DNA of 13,150 nucleotides from Geobacter sp. GTDB taxonomy: Bacteria > Desulfobacterota > Desulfuromonadia > Geobacterales > Pseudopelobacteraceae. Below, piece by piece: positions 6,601 to 13,150 of the stretch. The translations under genes and the position numbers were made by a program. Position 1 is the first letter of the stretch; every line of letters starts with the position of its first letter. The DNA is taken from positions 1-13,150 of the forward strand of contig DAIERH010000044.1 of the NCBI GenBank assembly GCA_027346925.1. Direction: 5' to 3'. The notes below the pieces were generated by a model. That model worked only from the letters and a program-made list of their open reading frames with translations, was not told where the DNA came from and ran no database searches.

Positions 6601-7271
6601 GCTTCTCCTTTCTCGGGAAGAGTTCCCAGCAGATCCGCGACCGGGCGCAACGAGACGGACCGGTCCGACTTGACCAGGACCTTACCGCCTGATTGGAGCA
6701 TCTCCCGCCACGCCACGGCACCGCCGTCAGCAAAGATAAATTCACCGTCAGCCTTGAGGCCATACCTGCTTTCCACCTCCTGGAGTGTGCGGAGCACGTG
6801 ATCCAGTTGCCGCGCATTGCGCACGTGAAACAACAGGTCCACATCCGATTGCGCGGAAAGGTAGGTTTTGCCGGTGAGGTGCTGCCAGGCCAGTGAACCG
6901 TACACCCCCGGCATCAGGCCAACGGCGCCGGAACTCATGATTATCCGGTGCAATGGCTCCTGCCATCGAGGCGGAGCGCTCGGCATTGCCTGGCTTAGAC
7001 TCAATGGCGGGCTTGCCTTGACCACCGTATCGCGGCACACTTCCAGGGATATCCGCATGCTCCCCTTGTCGGGTGAGAGCGGTATCCCCAGATGGAGCAG
7101 AGATGGACTGTCTTCCCGCCGCATGCGGACAACAGCGGGGAGGTCTTGACCTATCCACTCCTCAATCAGGGGCAATGTCTCCGGGTTGATCCCGGATCGC
7201 AGCCCGACCCGCCAGCGCCGCGGGTCAAGCCAGACGAGGACGTGGCGTGAGAGATCGTCGCTGTCCTTCAT
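6573..7271 (-). CDS. mdcG: Phosphoribosyl-dephospho-CoA transferase (MdcG)
   Basis: A 232-residue nucleotidyltransferase that attaches the prosthetic group made by MdcB to a serine of the acyl carrier MdcC, releasing pyrophosphate. The nucleotidyltransferase core is visible as YGSLAWQ (124-130) followed by SDVDLLF with Asp143 and Asp145 (142-148), the likely metal-binding pair. DPRRWR (16-21) near the N-terminus is typical of the family. The ATG follows the mdcE stop without any gap (TGAATG), with AAAGGG upstream; the 3' end overlaps mdcB by 28 nt. The overlap ties production of both cofactor enzymes together. Confidence 0.92.
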   Translation of the reverse strand: MKDSDDLSRHVLVWLDPRRWRVGLRSGINPETLPLIEEWIGQDLPAVVRMRREDSPSLLHLGIPLSPDKGSMRISLEVCRDTVVKASPPLSLSQAMPSAPPRWQEPLHRIIMSSGAVGLMPGVYGSLAWQHLTGKTYLSAQSDVDLLFHVRNARQLDHVLRTLQEVESRYGLKADGEFIFADGGAVAWREMLQSGGKVLVKSDRSVSLRPVADLLGTLPEKGEACRCRLTME

Positions 7272-7976
7272 TCATACCCTTTCGGTACAGACACGCCGGG
7301 CCACGGGATAGGCCAATACTCTCCCCTTTCTGTCCAGGCCGAGCCTGCTCCGGGTATCGGCGCCGGCCTTCCGCGTGAGGGCTGCCTCCAGATGTTCGGA
7401 AAGCGGCGTGCTCCAGACCGACTCCACCCCGCCCAGCTTGAAGAAATTATCAATGCCCGGGGCAAACGCGGGCGAGTCGATACTCAACTCCTCCAGCCTT
7501 TCCAGCGGAATTTTGGTGATGCGGGCCATTGCCGGCAGATTCATCACCCGCACCTGCGCCTCCTGAAGCGTATGAATCTCGTCGGCCATCATGCCGAAAG
7601 AGAGGAAGCCGCCACTGACCGCTTCCGCATACACAAGACTGATGAGGCGATGGCCGCGTTGCCTCGCCATCTCCAGGCATTTGGCAAGATGGGCCAGATA
7701 GCCGTTGATCCCCAGGAGTTCGTCCCGTCGGCCGAGGCGCTGCCCCTGGGTGTCGACCAGCATCAGAATTGGGCGTCCGGGGTGGGATTCGATCACCTGC
7801 AACACCGCGTCGGCCAGGTTCAAAGCGATTTCTATCCCGATCGCCGCATGCCCGGCGGTACCGATTACTGCAACTTCCCGGCCCTTAACCCTGCCGCTGC
7901 CGACCAGCACCTCGTCGTCGCAACCGACCTCATGCCCGTCAGGAAACAGTTCATCAAGCAACTCATGCAAGTTCAT
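7272..7976 (-). CDS. mdcE: Malonate decarboxylase gamma subunit (MdcE)
   Basis: A 234-residue crotonase-fold carboxyltransferase-like subunit. With MdcD it forms the malonyl-S-ACP decarboxylase, producing acetyl-S-ACP and CO2. Visible features: GTAGHAAIGIEIALNLAD (39-56), LVDTQGQRLGRRDELLGI (73-90) and the glycine-rich AVSGGFLSFGMMAD (119-132), which fits an oxyanion-type turn. Length is somewhat below the longer versions of the subunit but complete at both ends. Its ATG overlaps the mdcD stop (ATGA) and its stop abuts the mdcG start. Confidence 0.92.
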   Translation of the reverse strand: MNLHELLDELFPDGHEVGCDDEVLVGSGRVKGREVAVIGTAGHAAIGIEIALNLADAVLQVIESHPGRPILMLVDTQGQRLGRRDELLGINGYLAHLAKCLEMARQRGHRLISLVYAEAVSGGFLSFGMMADEIHTLQEAQVRVMNLPAMARITKIPLERLEELSIDSPAFAPGIDNFFKLGGVESVWSTPLSEHLEAALTRKAGADTRSRLGLDRKGRVLAYPVARRVCTERV

Positions 7977-8884
7977 GCCGCACCTCGGTATACATGTTGA
8001 ACAGCCTTGTGAAACGCCGCTGTATCAAGCAATGGCAGGGTTTCCGGTTCTGCGATCCCCATCGTGTGCCAGATGTCGATCGCATCATAGGCACTGCTGC
8101 AACTCTTCAACCGGTCGGAAAGCATGCCATGCTCCTTTTGCAGCTCTTCCAGGGAGAGGGGCCGAGGGTCGTTCAGCAGTTCGATGGCAGCCGCACGGAA
8201 CGCTGCCACATCGTCATCAACCAGCCGTTGGACCTCGCCGATCAGATAGCGGTGCTTGCCGCCAACCGTGCGCCACACCAGGGCACGGTCGCTGGCATCG
8301 AACTCTTCGACCCCCATGGTGGTCTCGATCACCTCGGGACCGGACAGGCCCATCCTCCCTTCTTCGCTGATGATCAGGGCATTGCAGCAACGGGCCACTA
8401 TACCCATTCCGCCAAAGCAGCCATACACACCGCCGATCAGGCCGATTACGGGAACCCCGGCGACCCGTGCTGCAAGTACCGAGCGGATGATTTCCGAAAC
8501 GGCTATCAAGCCGGCATTAGCCTCGTGCAGCCTTACGCCGCCCGATTCCAGCAACAACAGCACCCCGTCAGGCCCCTCCTCAGTTGCCCGCTGCAAAAGG
8601 CCGGTGAGTTTTGCGCCGTGGACTTCACCCACGGCGCCACCCATGAAACCGCCTTCCTGACCGGCTATCAGGACCTTTTTCCCGGCCAGACGACCGGCGC
8701 CTACAATGATCCCGTCATTAAAGGAGCACGGCTGACCAAGTATCCGGAGATGGGGGCTGGAGATTTTTTCTTCCGGCCTGATGATCTCGTGAAAACTGCC
8801 CGGGTCCAGTAACGATGTTATCCGCTTCAGTGCATTGGCTTCATAGTAGCTTTGCCCGGCTGTCCCGCATGATGTCGTGGTCAT
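7973..8884 (-). CDS. mdcD: Malonate decarboxylase beta subunit (MdcD)
   Basis: A 303-residue carboxyltransferase-like partner of MdcE. Motifs: EGGFMGGAVGEVHGAKL (77-93), ESGGVRLHEANAGL (113-126), GGVYGCFGGMGIVA (151-164) and GRMGLSGPEVIE (177-188), as in the acetyl-CoA carboxylase beta-type fold. The frame is open farther upstream to 9025, but the ATG at 8884 is the likely start: it overlaps the mdcC stop (ATGA), and GGGGGAG lies 2 nt before it. The upstream extension reads as low-quality Arg/Gly-rich protein inside mdcC. No biotin-binding partner is encoded nearby, in line with the biotin-free Mdc type. Confidence 0.93.
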   Translation of the reverse strand: MTTTSCGTAGQSYYEANALKRITSLLDPGSFHEIIRPEEKISSPHLRILGQPCSFNDGIIVGAGRLAGKKVLIAGQEGGFMGGAVGEVHGAKLTGLLQRATEEGPDGVLLLLESGGVRLHEANAGLIAVSEIIRSVLAARVAGVPVIGLIGGVYGCFGGMGIVARCCNALIISEEGRMGLSGPEVIETTMGVEEFDASDRALVWRTVGGKHRYLIGEVQRLVDDDVAAFRAAAIELLNDPRPLSLEELQKEHGMLSDRLKSCSSAYDAIDIWHTMGIAEPETLPLLDTAAFHKAVQHVYRGAA

Positions 8885-9198
8885 GGCTCCCCCCGGTAAA
8901 ACTCTTCTGCGGCCTGATCGAGCCGCAAGCTTACCACTGCCGGGGTCGCACCGGCATCGTTGATTGATATCAGCAGGTTGGCCAGGTTGTGCCGGCCGGC
9001 AAAATCCGTCAGGACCGCCTGCCATATTTCTCCGAAACCACGCACCGACGTGTTGACAACTACGCGACCACGGCCGCCCAGCTCGGCGCTTTCCACCAGG
9101 ACCTCCAAATTGCCCGAGGAAACGACGCCGACCAGCACGGCGGGACCGCTCTGCCGCAGGCTGCCCGCACCGTCAAACTCATACTCTAATTGTTCCAT
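8881..9198 (-). CDS. mdcC: Malonate decarboxylase acyl carrier protein (MdcC, delta)
   Basis: A 105-residue acyl carrier subunit that holds malonyl and acetyl groups as thioesters on a phosphoribosyl-dephospho-CoA arm. The probable attachment site is Ser28 in VVSSGNLEVLVE (25-36), by alignment from memory with the GSGDLE-type site of known MdcC; Ser27 next to it is the alternative. A second conserved-looking block is ISINDAGATPAVVSLRLDQA (77-96). GAGGA lies 8 nt before the ATG. It is 47 nt downstream of mdcA and overlaps mdcD by 4 nt. Confidence 0.92.
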   Translation of the reverse strand: MEQLEYEFDGAGSLRQSGPAVLVGVVSSGNLEVLVESAELGGRGRVVVNTSVRGFGEIWQAVLTDFAGRHNLANLLISINDAGATPAVVSLRLDQAAEEFYRGEP

Positions 9199-9245
9199 AA
9201 GACTATCCTCTTCCTGATCGGAGTTAACTGCCTTGCGCTTCCCGG

Positions 9246-10895
9246 CTACCAGTTCCTGAAACGCCGTGGCGGATCGTACATCCCGCCTGACCAGCGGACC
9301 AGCTCCTTGATCGATCGTGCGGCGAGGAGATCGCGCGTTGCCAGGCGCTTGTCGATCCCCAGGTCTTCGGGACGCTTGATAATACCGCGGTCGCGCAGAT
9401 TTTCCACCGCACTGCGGGATCGGGCAATGCCGACCGGGGTATATCCCGCCACCCCCCGAATTGCCTGCTCCCGTTCCTCCTCGTTACGGCAGAGGAGCAG
9501 GTTGGCGATCCCTTCTTCGGTGACAATGTGACTGACGTCATCGCCGTAGATCATAACCGGCGGGATATCCATACCGGTCTTCTCCATCAATTGCCACGCG
9601 TCGAGCTCTTCCACGAAAGCAGGTTGCATATGTTCCCTGAAGGTCTCCACCAATTGGACCACCAGTTTCCGGCCTCTCGGCATTGACGAGTTCCTCCCCT
9701 GGGCTTCCTGTCCCGCTTTAAGCCAGGTCGGACTGACATGGCGGCGCCCTCGTGCATCGGCGCCCATGTTCGCCGCTCCGCCGAAGCCGGTGATCCTGTC
9801 GATGGTTGCCGTGGAACTGTTTCCGGCCAGATCGATCTGCAGGGTCGAGCCGATGAAGAGGTCGCAGGCGTAATGCCCGGCAGCCTGGCAGAGAGCCCGG
9901 TTGGAGCGCATGCTTCCGTCTGCGCCGGTGAAAAAGATGTCCGGGCGACGGGCTATGTAGGCTTCCATCCCCAGCTCGGAACCGAAAGAATGGATCGATT
10001 TGACGAACCCGGACTCGATCGCCGGAATCATCGTGGGGTGGGGGTTGAGTGCCCAGTAGGAGCAGATCTTCCCCTTCAACCCCAGACTCTCCGCGTACGT
10101 CGGCAACAATAGTTCTATCGCCGCGGAATCGAAGCCGATCCCATGATTCAGCCGCTGGACGCCATATTCGGCATAGATGCCCTTGATTACCATCATGGCC
10201 ATGAGCACCTGGATCTCGGAGATCTGCGCGGGGTCTCGGGTAAACAGCGGCTCGATGTAGTGCGGCTTGGGACTTTCCACCACGAAATCCACCCAATCCG
10301 CCGGAATATCCACCCGCGGCACCTCATCCATTATCTTGTTGACCTGGGCAATGACAATGCCGTTCTTAAAGGCCGTTGCTTCGGCAATCACCGGCGTGTC
10401 TTCGGTGTTGGGCCCGGTATAGAGATTGCCCGCGGCATCGGCCGCCTGGGCTGCAATCAGGCTGACCCGCGGGGTGAGGTCAATGAAGTAGCGGGAGAAA
10501 AGCTCCAAATAGGTATGGATCGCACCGATCTGGATTGTGCCGCTGCCCACCAGCTTGGCCATGCGTCCCCCCTGGGGGCCTGAGAATGAAAAGTCCAGGC
10601 GACGGGCGATCCCCCGCTCGAACAGTTCGATATGTTCGGGCAGGGCGACCACCGACTGCACCAGGTGGAGATCGTGCACGTTTTCCGGATTGACCCGGGA
10701 CAAGCAGCGCGCCAAAAAGTCCGCCTGCTTCTGGTTATTCCCTTCAAGGCAGACGCGGTCGCCCGGCTCGATGATCGCTTCCAGCAATTCAGTCACCTGT
10801 TCAGGTCTGAGCAGTTTTCCGCCGGTGATCGTTCTGGCGCGACCAAGACGGGCTTGCCGGTTTTGCGCCAGGGTATCGCAGGAATGTAATGCCAT
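9246..10895 (-). CDS. mdcA: Malonate decarboxylase alpha subunit, acetyl-ACP:malonate ACP transferase (MdcA)
   Basis: A 549-residue CoA-transferase-type subunit that swaps the acetyl group on the MdcC carrier for malonate, releasing acetate and giving malonyl-S-ACP. Visible blocks: CLEGNNQKQADFLARCL (49-65), SGPQGGRMAKLVGSGT (105-120), and, in the last third, GFGGAANMGADARGRRH and SPTWLKAGQEAQGRNSS, characteristic of this subunit. Length matches the family (about 550). AAAGGAAAC precedes the ATG. It lies 98 nt after the transporter gene with no terminator between, so it belongs to the same transcript. Full colinear similarity makes a different acyl-CoA transferase unlikely. Confidence 0.95.
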   Translation of the reverse strand: MALHSCDTLAQNRQARLGRARTITGGKLLRPEQVTELLEAIIEPGDRVCLEGNNQKQADFLARCLSRVNPENVHDLHLVQSVVALPEHIELFERGIARRLDFSFSGPQGGRMAKLVGSGTIQIGAIHTYLELFSRYFIDLTPRVSLIAAQAADAAGNLYTGPNTEDTPVIAEATAFKNGIVIAQVNKIMDEVPRVDIPADWVDFVVESPKPHYIEPLFTRDPAQISEIQVLMAMMVIKGIYAEYGVQRLNHGIGFDSAAIELLLPTYAESLGLKGKICSYWALNPHPTMIPAIESGFVKSIHSFGSELGMEAYIARRPDIFFTGADGSMRSNRALCQAAGHYACDLFIGSTLQIDLAGNSSTATIDRITGFGGAANMGADARGRRHVSPTWLKAGQEAQGRNSSMPRGRKLVVQLVETFREHMQPAFVEELDAWQLMEKTGMDIPPVMIYGDDVSHIVTEEGIANLLLCRNEEEREQAIRGVAGYTPVGIARSRSAVENLRDRGIIKRPEDLGIDKRLATRDLLAARSIKELVRWSGGMYDPPRRFRNW

Positions 10896-10993
10896 TGTTG
10901 TTTCCTTTCAGTGATGGTTCCGAGGCTCAGCGGGACTGATTGGTGGCCATCCGGAAACCCCGCCAGTGGCTTTCAGTTCGGAAAAGTACGGTG

Positions 10994-12211
10994 CTAATTG
11001 ACTGCTTGCACGGTCCGGACAATCGGTTCCTTTTCTTTCGAGGTAAGGAGAACCGAGCAGAGGCCCGACAGGAGCGTCACGCCGCCAAGGAGATAGAAGC
11101 CGCTGACAAACGTTCCGGAGAGATCCACGAGCCGGCCGATGATGGGGGGGAATGCCATCACTGCCACTGCACCCCAGGTATTCACGAACCCCATCGCAAC
11201 GCCCGGATTTGTCGGGCACGTCTCCCGGGCATAGTTGAAGATGGCGGCAAAGGGCAAGCCGGACATTATCCCGACAATGATGATGGATGCCACGGCCATC
11301 GGCAGACTCATCGATTGACCAACCATCCAATACCCCACGGCAAGGCCGATACAGGAGAGAATGATGAGGTTCTTGGGGGTAAGTATCCTGCGCCCGAGAA
11401 TCATCCCCCCCAGGGGGCGCATGACGATGCCGAGCAGCAATATGGTGGACCCGATCATACCGGCGGTTTTCGGCGCAATCGCCAAGCTCTTGGTCAACAG
11501 CGTATTGACCCAGACACCGGCGGAAATCACCGTTCCGAAGCTGGCCAGTTGCGCGAATGCAAGGAGCCAGATGTTACGGCTGCCGAGAATATCGTTCCAG
11601 TGAATTTTGATACTTTTCTGATGGGACGGCGTTGCAGGGGCGAGGAAAAGCCACACCAGCAGCAGGACCCCCGCCATCCCGCCCGTGGTGAAGAAGACTG
11701 CCCGCCATCCCACAGCGTGCAGTATCTGGGGAATGCCATAAATGACGAAGCCTGAACCAAGGAGTATCGATCCACCATAAACACCCTGGGCTCCCTGAAT
11801 CTCCTTCCCGTGGAAAAATGTCGGCACATACTTTAGTCCCCCGATAAAGGCGCAGCCGGTGCCGATCCCGCACAGGAACTTGCAGACGAGGAGATACGTC
11901 ACTGAGTCGGCGAAGCCAGCTCCGATATTGCATACGGTTATGATGGCGAGTCCGATGGTTCCCACATTCTTGGCGCCGAATCTGTCGGCAAGGGCGCCGC
12001 CGGGGATCTGCAAGATGCCGTGGGTGATGAAGATGGCGGTCGTCAGAAAACCTGCGACCGACAGCGATATTCCCCATTCCCTGACAAGTGTGGATATCAG
12101 CGGCCCGTGATTGGTGTAGTTGGCGGAAAAGACAACCCCCAGGAGTGCTACATAGACCAGTGCCGCCCAGCGTTTTGCCCAAAACTCCTCCATCCCTGCG
12201 TGCGTGTTCAT
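10994..12211 (-). CDS. MFS transporter, probable malonate carrier
   Basis: A 405-residue major facilitator protein with about 12 hydrophobic segments, starting at residues 15-33. The MFS signature between helices 2 and 3 is clear: GGALADRFGAK (71-81); a related RPLGGMILGRRIL lies between helices 8 and 9. GAGGAGA is 6 nt from the ATG. It is the first gene of the mdc operon, which suggests malonate import, perhaps with protons or in exchange for acetate; the substrate is inferred from context only. Standard mdc clusters use MdcF or MdcLM (or MadLM), which are of unrelated families and are not seen in this window. Confidence 0.85.
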   Translation of the reverse strand: MNTHAGMEEFWAKRWAALVYVALLGVVFSANYTNHGPLISTLVREWGISLSVAGFLTTAIFITHGILQIPGGALADRFGAKNVGTIGLAIITVCNIGAGFADSVTYLLVCKFLCGIGTGCAFIGGLKYVPTFFHGKEIQGAQGVYGGSILLGSGFVIYGIPQILHAVGWRAVFFTTGGMAGVLLLVWLFLAPATPSHQKSIKIHWNDILGSRNIWLLAFAQLASFGTVISAGVWVNTLLTKSLAIAPKTAGMIGSTILLLGIVMRPLGGMILGRRILTPKNLIILSCIGLAVGYWMVGQSMSLPMAVASIIIVGIMSGLPFAAIFNYARETCPTNPGVAMGFVNTWGAVAVMAFPPIIGRLVDLSGTFVSGFYLLGGVTLLSGLCSVLLTSKEKEPIVRTVQAVN

Positions 12212-12262
12212 GGCGACTCTCCTCTTTTTGATTTTGCCAGATCAGGTGGCCTCAGCGTCGAT

Positions 12263-12430
12263 TTATTTCAGAGCTTTCGTTCCGCGGCACGTGTATACGG
12301 CCGGTGCAGCTTTCGTTTCATCAGGCGGCGAGACTTTCTTTGGACGACTCTTGGCTTCAAGAAGCTCCCGCAACAAACCCATGTTCTGAATAAGCTGCTT
12401 TCCGTACTTTTGGCACCCACCCCTTACCTC
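12263..12430 (-). other. Possible small leader ORF or remnant of a decayed gene
   Basis: The minus strand is open for 55 codons here and reads like real protein: CQKYGKQLIQNMGLLRELLE, then a Lys/Pro-rich stretch and VYTCRGTKALK before TAA. The only ATG is at 12382, giving 39 residues, and it has no good ribosome binding site. Just upstream (about 12560-12431) a different frame reads DFIAAAATTGKARTQALDKG and LRKMALESRR, also protein-like. The two could be one gene broken by a frameshift near 12430. The region lies in the leader of the transporter/mdc mRNA. I do not recognise the protein. Confidence 0.3.
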
Positions 12431-12563
12431 TCAAGGAACCGCGGGGATGACGCCGGGATTCGAGGGCCATCTTGCGCAACCCCTTATCCAGGGCTTGCGT
12501 ACGTGCCTTGCCGGTCGTTGCAGCAGCCGCGATAAAGTCCGGAATGATCAGCCGCCATTTTTA

Positions 12564-12615
12564 TTGCATACTAAAACGACGTTCTTGTATGCAAGATTAC
12601 ATTTATTGTATACCG
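12564..12615. promoter_or_regulatory. Triple operator for the GntR-type regulator
   Basis: Three related boxes begin at 12564 (TTGCATACTA), 12585 (TTGTATGCAA) and 12606 (TTGTATACCG), exactly 21 bp apart, with core GYATRC. Boxes 1 and 2 also form a perfect 8-bp inverted repeat, TTGCATAC (12564-12571) and GTATGCAA (12587-12594). The boxes cover the spacer, -10 end and start region of the mdc operon promoter. Palindromes of the TTGTATACAA kind are common for FCD-type GntR regulators, which fits the adjacent gene. Confidence 0.65.
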
Positions 12616-12621
12616 TGTCAA
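12594..12621 (-). promoter_or_regulatory. Promoter of the transporter-mdc operon
   Basis: Minus-strand -35 TTGACA (12621-12616), 16-nt spacer, -10 TAATCT (12599-12594, matching at the three most conserved positions). Start would be near 12587, leaving a leader of about 375 nt before the transporter. Operator boxes 2 and 3 overlap it, suggesting repression. Confidence 0.5.
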
Positions 12622-12630
12622 CTAAATTTT

Positions 12631-12657
12631 TTGCAATCGGGGCGGGAATTGTATAAT
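12631..12657 (+). promoter_or_regulatory. Promoter of the GntR-type regulator gene
   Basis: Perfect -10 TATAAT (12652-12657) with a possible -35 TTGCAA (12631-12636) at a short 15-nt spacing. The -10 lies inside TTGTATAAT (12649-12657), a fourth partial copy of the operator box, 43 bp from box 3, which hints at autoregulation. The leader would be about 20 nt. Confidence 0.5.
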
Positions 12658-12682
12658 AATGGGGAGCATCGAGGGGGTTGAT

Positions 12683-13150
12683 ATGGAGAGCGGATCGCTA
12701 CACACACGGCGCTCGGAACAGCTGCGGGAGATCATAGAGGAGCGGATCGCCACCGGACGTTACCTTCCGGGGATGCGACTCGACGAAACGGAACTGGCAA
12801 CGGAGTTTGAGGTATCACGCACGCCTATCCGTGAGGCGCTCATGCAGCTGACCTTCACCGGCCTGATCGACATACGGCCACGCCGCGGAGCCATCGTTGC
12901 AAAAATCAGCCCCCATCGCCTCTGTGAAATGTTCGAGGTTATGGCGGAACTCGAGGCGATGTGTGGAAGGTTGGCGGCACGCCGTTTGACGGAGATGGAT
13001 CAACGGAACCTGCGAGAGGCCCACAAAGCCTGCGAAGCGGCCCACGATGAGGGTGACCCGGACGAGTATTACCGGAGAAACGAAAAATTTCATATGGCAA
13101 TATATGCTGCAAGCCATAACGGCTTTCTGATTGAGGAGGCCACCGCCCTG
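12683..13150 (+). CDS. GntR-family (FCD-type) transcriptional regulator, cut by window edge
   Basis: The first 156 codons are present; there is no stop before the window end. The N-terminal winged helix-turn-helix (about 8-75) shows LDETELATEFEVSRTPIREA (33-52) and PRRGAIVAKIS (66-76), typical of the FadR subfamily. The start of an all-helical FCD ligand domain follows, with RNEKFHMAIYAASHN (132-146), whose His is a usual metal ligand. GAGGGGG (12671-12677) lies 5 nt before the ATG. Divergent to the mdc operon, it is likely its malonate-responsive regulator, as MdcY and MatR (also GntR-type) are in other bacteria; ligand and sign of control are inferred. Confidence 0.9.
   Translation, partial: MESGSLHTRRSEQLREIIEERIATGRYLPGMRLDETELATEFEVSRTPIREALMQLTFTGLIDIRPRRGAIVAKISPHRLCEMFEVMAELEAMCGRLAARRLTEMDQRNLREAHKACEAAHDEGDPDEYYRRNEKFHMAIYAASHNGFLIEEATAL

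Noticed and set aside
5899..6801. 300-codon plus-strand frame opposite mdcB and mdcG
   Set aside because: Both minus-strand genes have strong family signatures; this is a high-GC shadow frame.
8885..9025. N-terminal extension of mdcD upstream of 8884
   Set aside because: It lies inside mdcC, has low-complexity Arg/Gly character, and the 8884 start has a strong ribosome site and an ATGA overlap.
12020..12535. 171-codon plus-strand frame crossing the transporter start and the leader
   Set aside because: No start context, composition typical of a shadow, and half of it is antisense to a well-supported MFS gene.
12815..13117. 100-codon minus-strand frame inside the regulator gene
   Set aside because: The plus strand encodes a clear GntR winged helix and FCD domain here.
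1..13150. CRISPR arrays, tRNA or rRNA genes, transposases, prophage or defence genes
   Set aside because: I looked for repeats with regular spacers, cloverleaf or rRNA-like stretches and mobile-element proteins and saw none; the window is metabolic and housekeeping in content.

Overview
The window is GC-rich bacterial chromosome. Compact operons, the yggT-divIVA-DUF167 cluster and the overall protein style suggest an anaerobic deltaproteobacterium of the Geobacter/Pelobacter (Desulfuromonadia) type. This assignment is inference from protein character; no rRNA or other marker is present.

Left part (1-2667, all leftward). At the left edge is the start of a CrcB/FluC fluoride channel gene, preceded by a clear fluoride riboswitch that runs into an intrinsic terminator hairpin. 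Upstream lie a FabH-type ketoacyl-ACP synthase III with an intact Cys-His-Asn triad and its own promoter. Next come a small TM2-like membrane protein and an inositol-monophosphatase-family gene, which overlap by ATGA and share a promoter near 2720-2748.

Middle part (2767-4670, rightward). Back to back with that promoter is one for yggT, divIVA and a DUF167 (YggU) gene, packed with a 5-bp gap and a 14-bp overlap. A ~120-bp inverted-repeat element follows. Then comes slyD, an FKBP-type prolyl isomerase with an unusual four-cysteine insertion in its FKBP domain. A GC-rich hairpin separates it from the convergent mdc operon.

Right part (4743-12211, leftward) is a complete malonate decarboxylase operon, in transcription order: MFS transporter, mdcA, mdcC, mdcD, mdcE, mdcG, mdcB, mdcH. 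MdcA loads malonyl onto the acyl carrier MdcC in exchange for acetyl. MdcD/E decarboxylate it. MdcB and MdcG make and attach the phosphoribosyl-dephospho-CoA prosthetic group. MdcH primes the carrier from malonyl-CoA. The usual malonate carriers (MdcF or MdcLM) and the Na+-pump parts of the Mad type are not seen in the window; an MFS protein sits in their place.

A divergent GntR/FCD-family regulator gene starts at 12683 and runs off the right edge. The 471-bp gap between it and the transporter holds three operator-like boxes at exact 21-bp steps over the mdc promoter, and a long leader with a degraded or overlooked small reading frame. The most interesting items are this operator/leader region, the MFS-for-MdcF swap, the riboswitch, the cysteine-rich SlyD and the inverted-repeat element.
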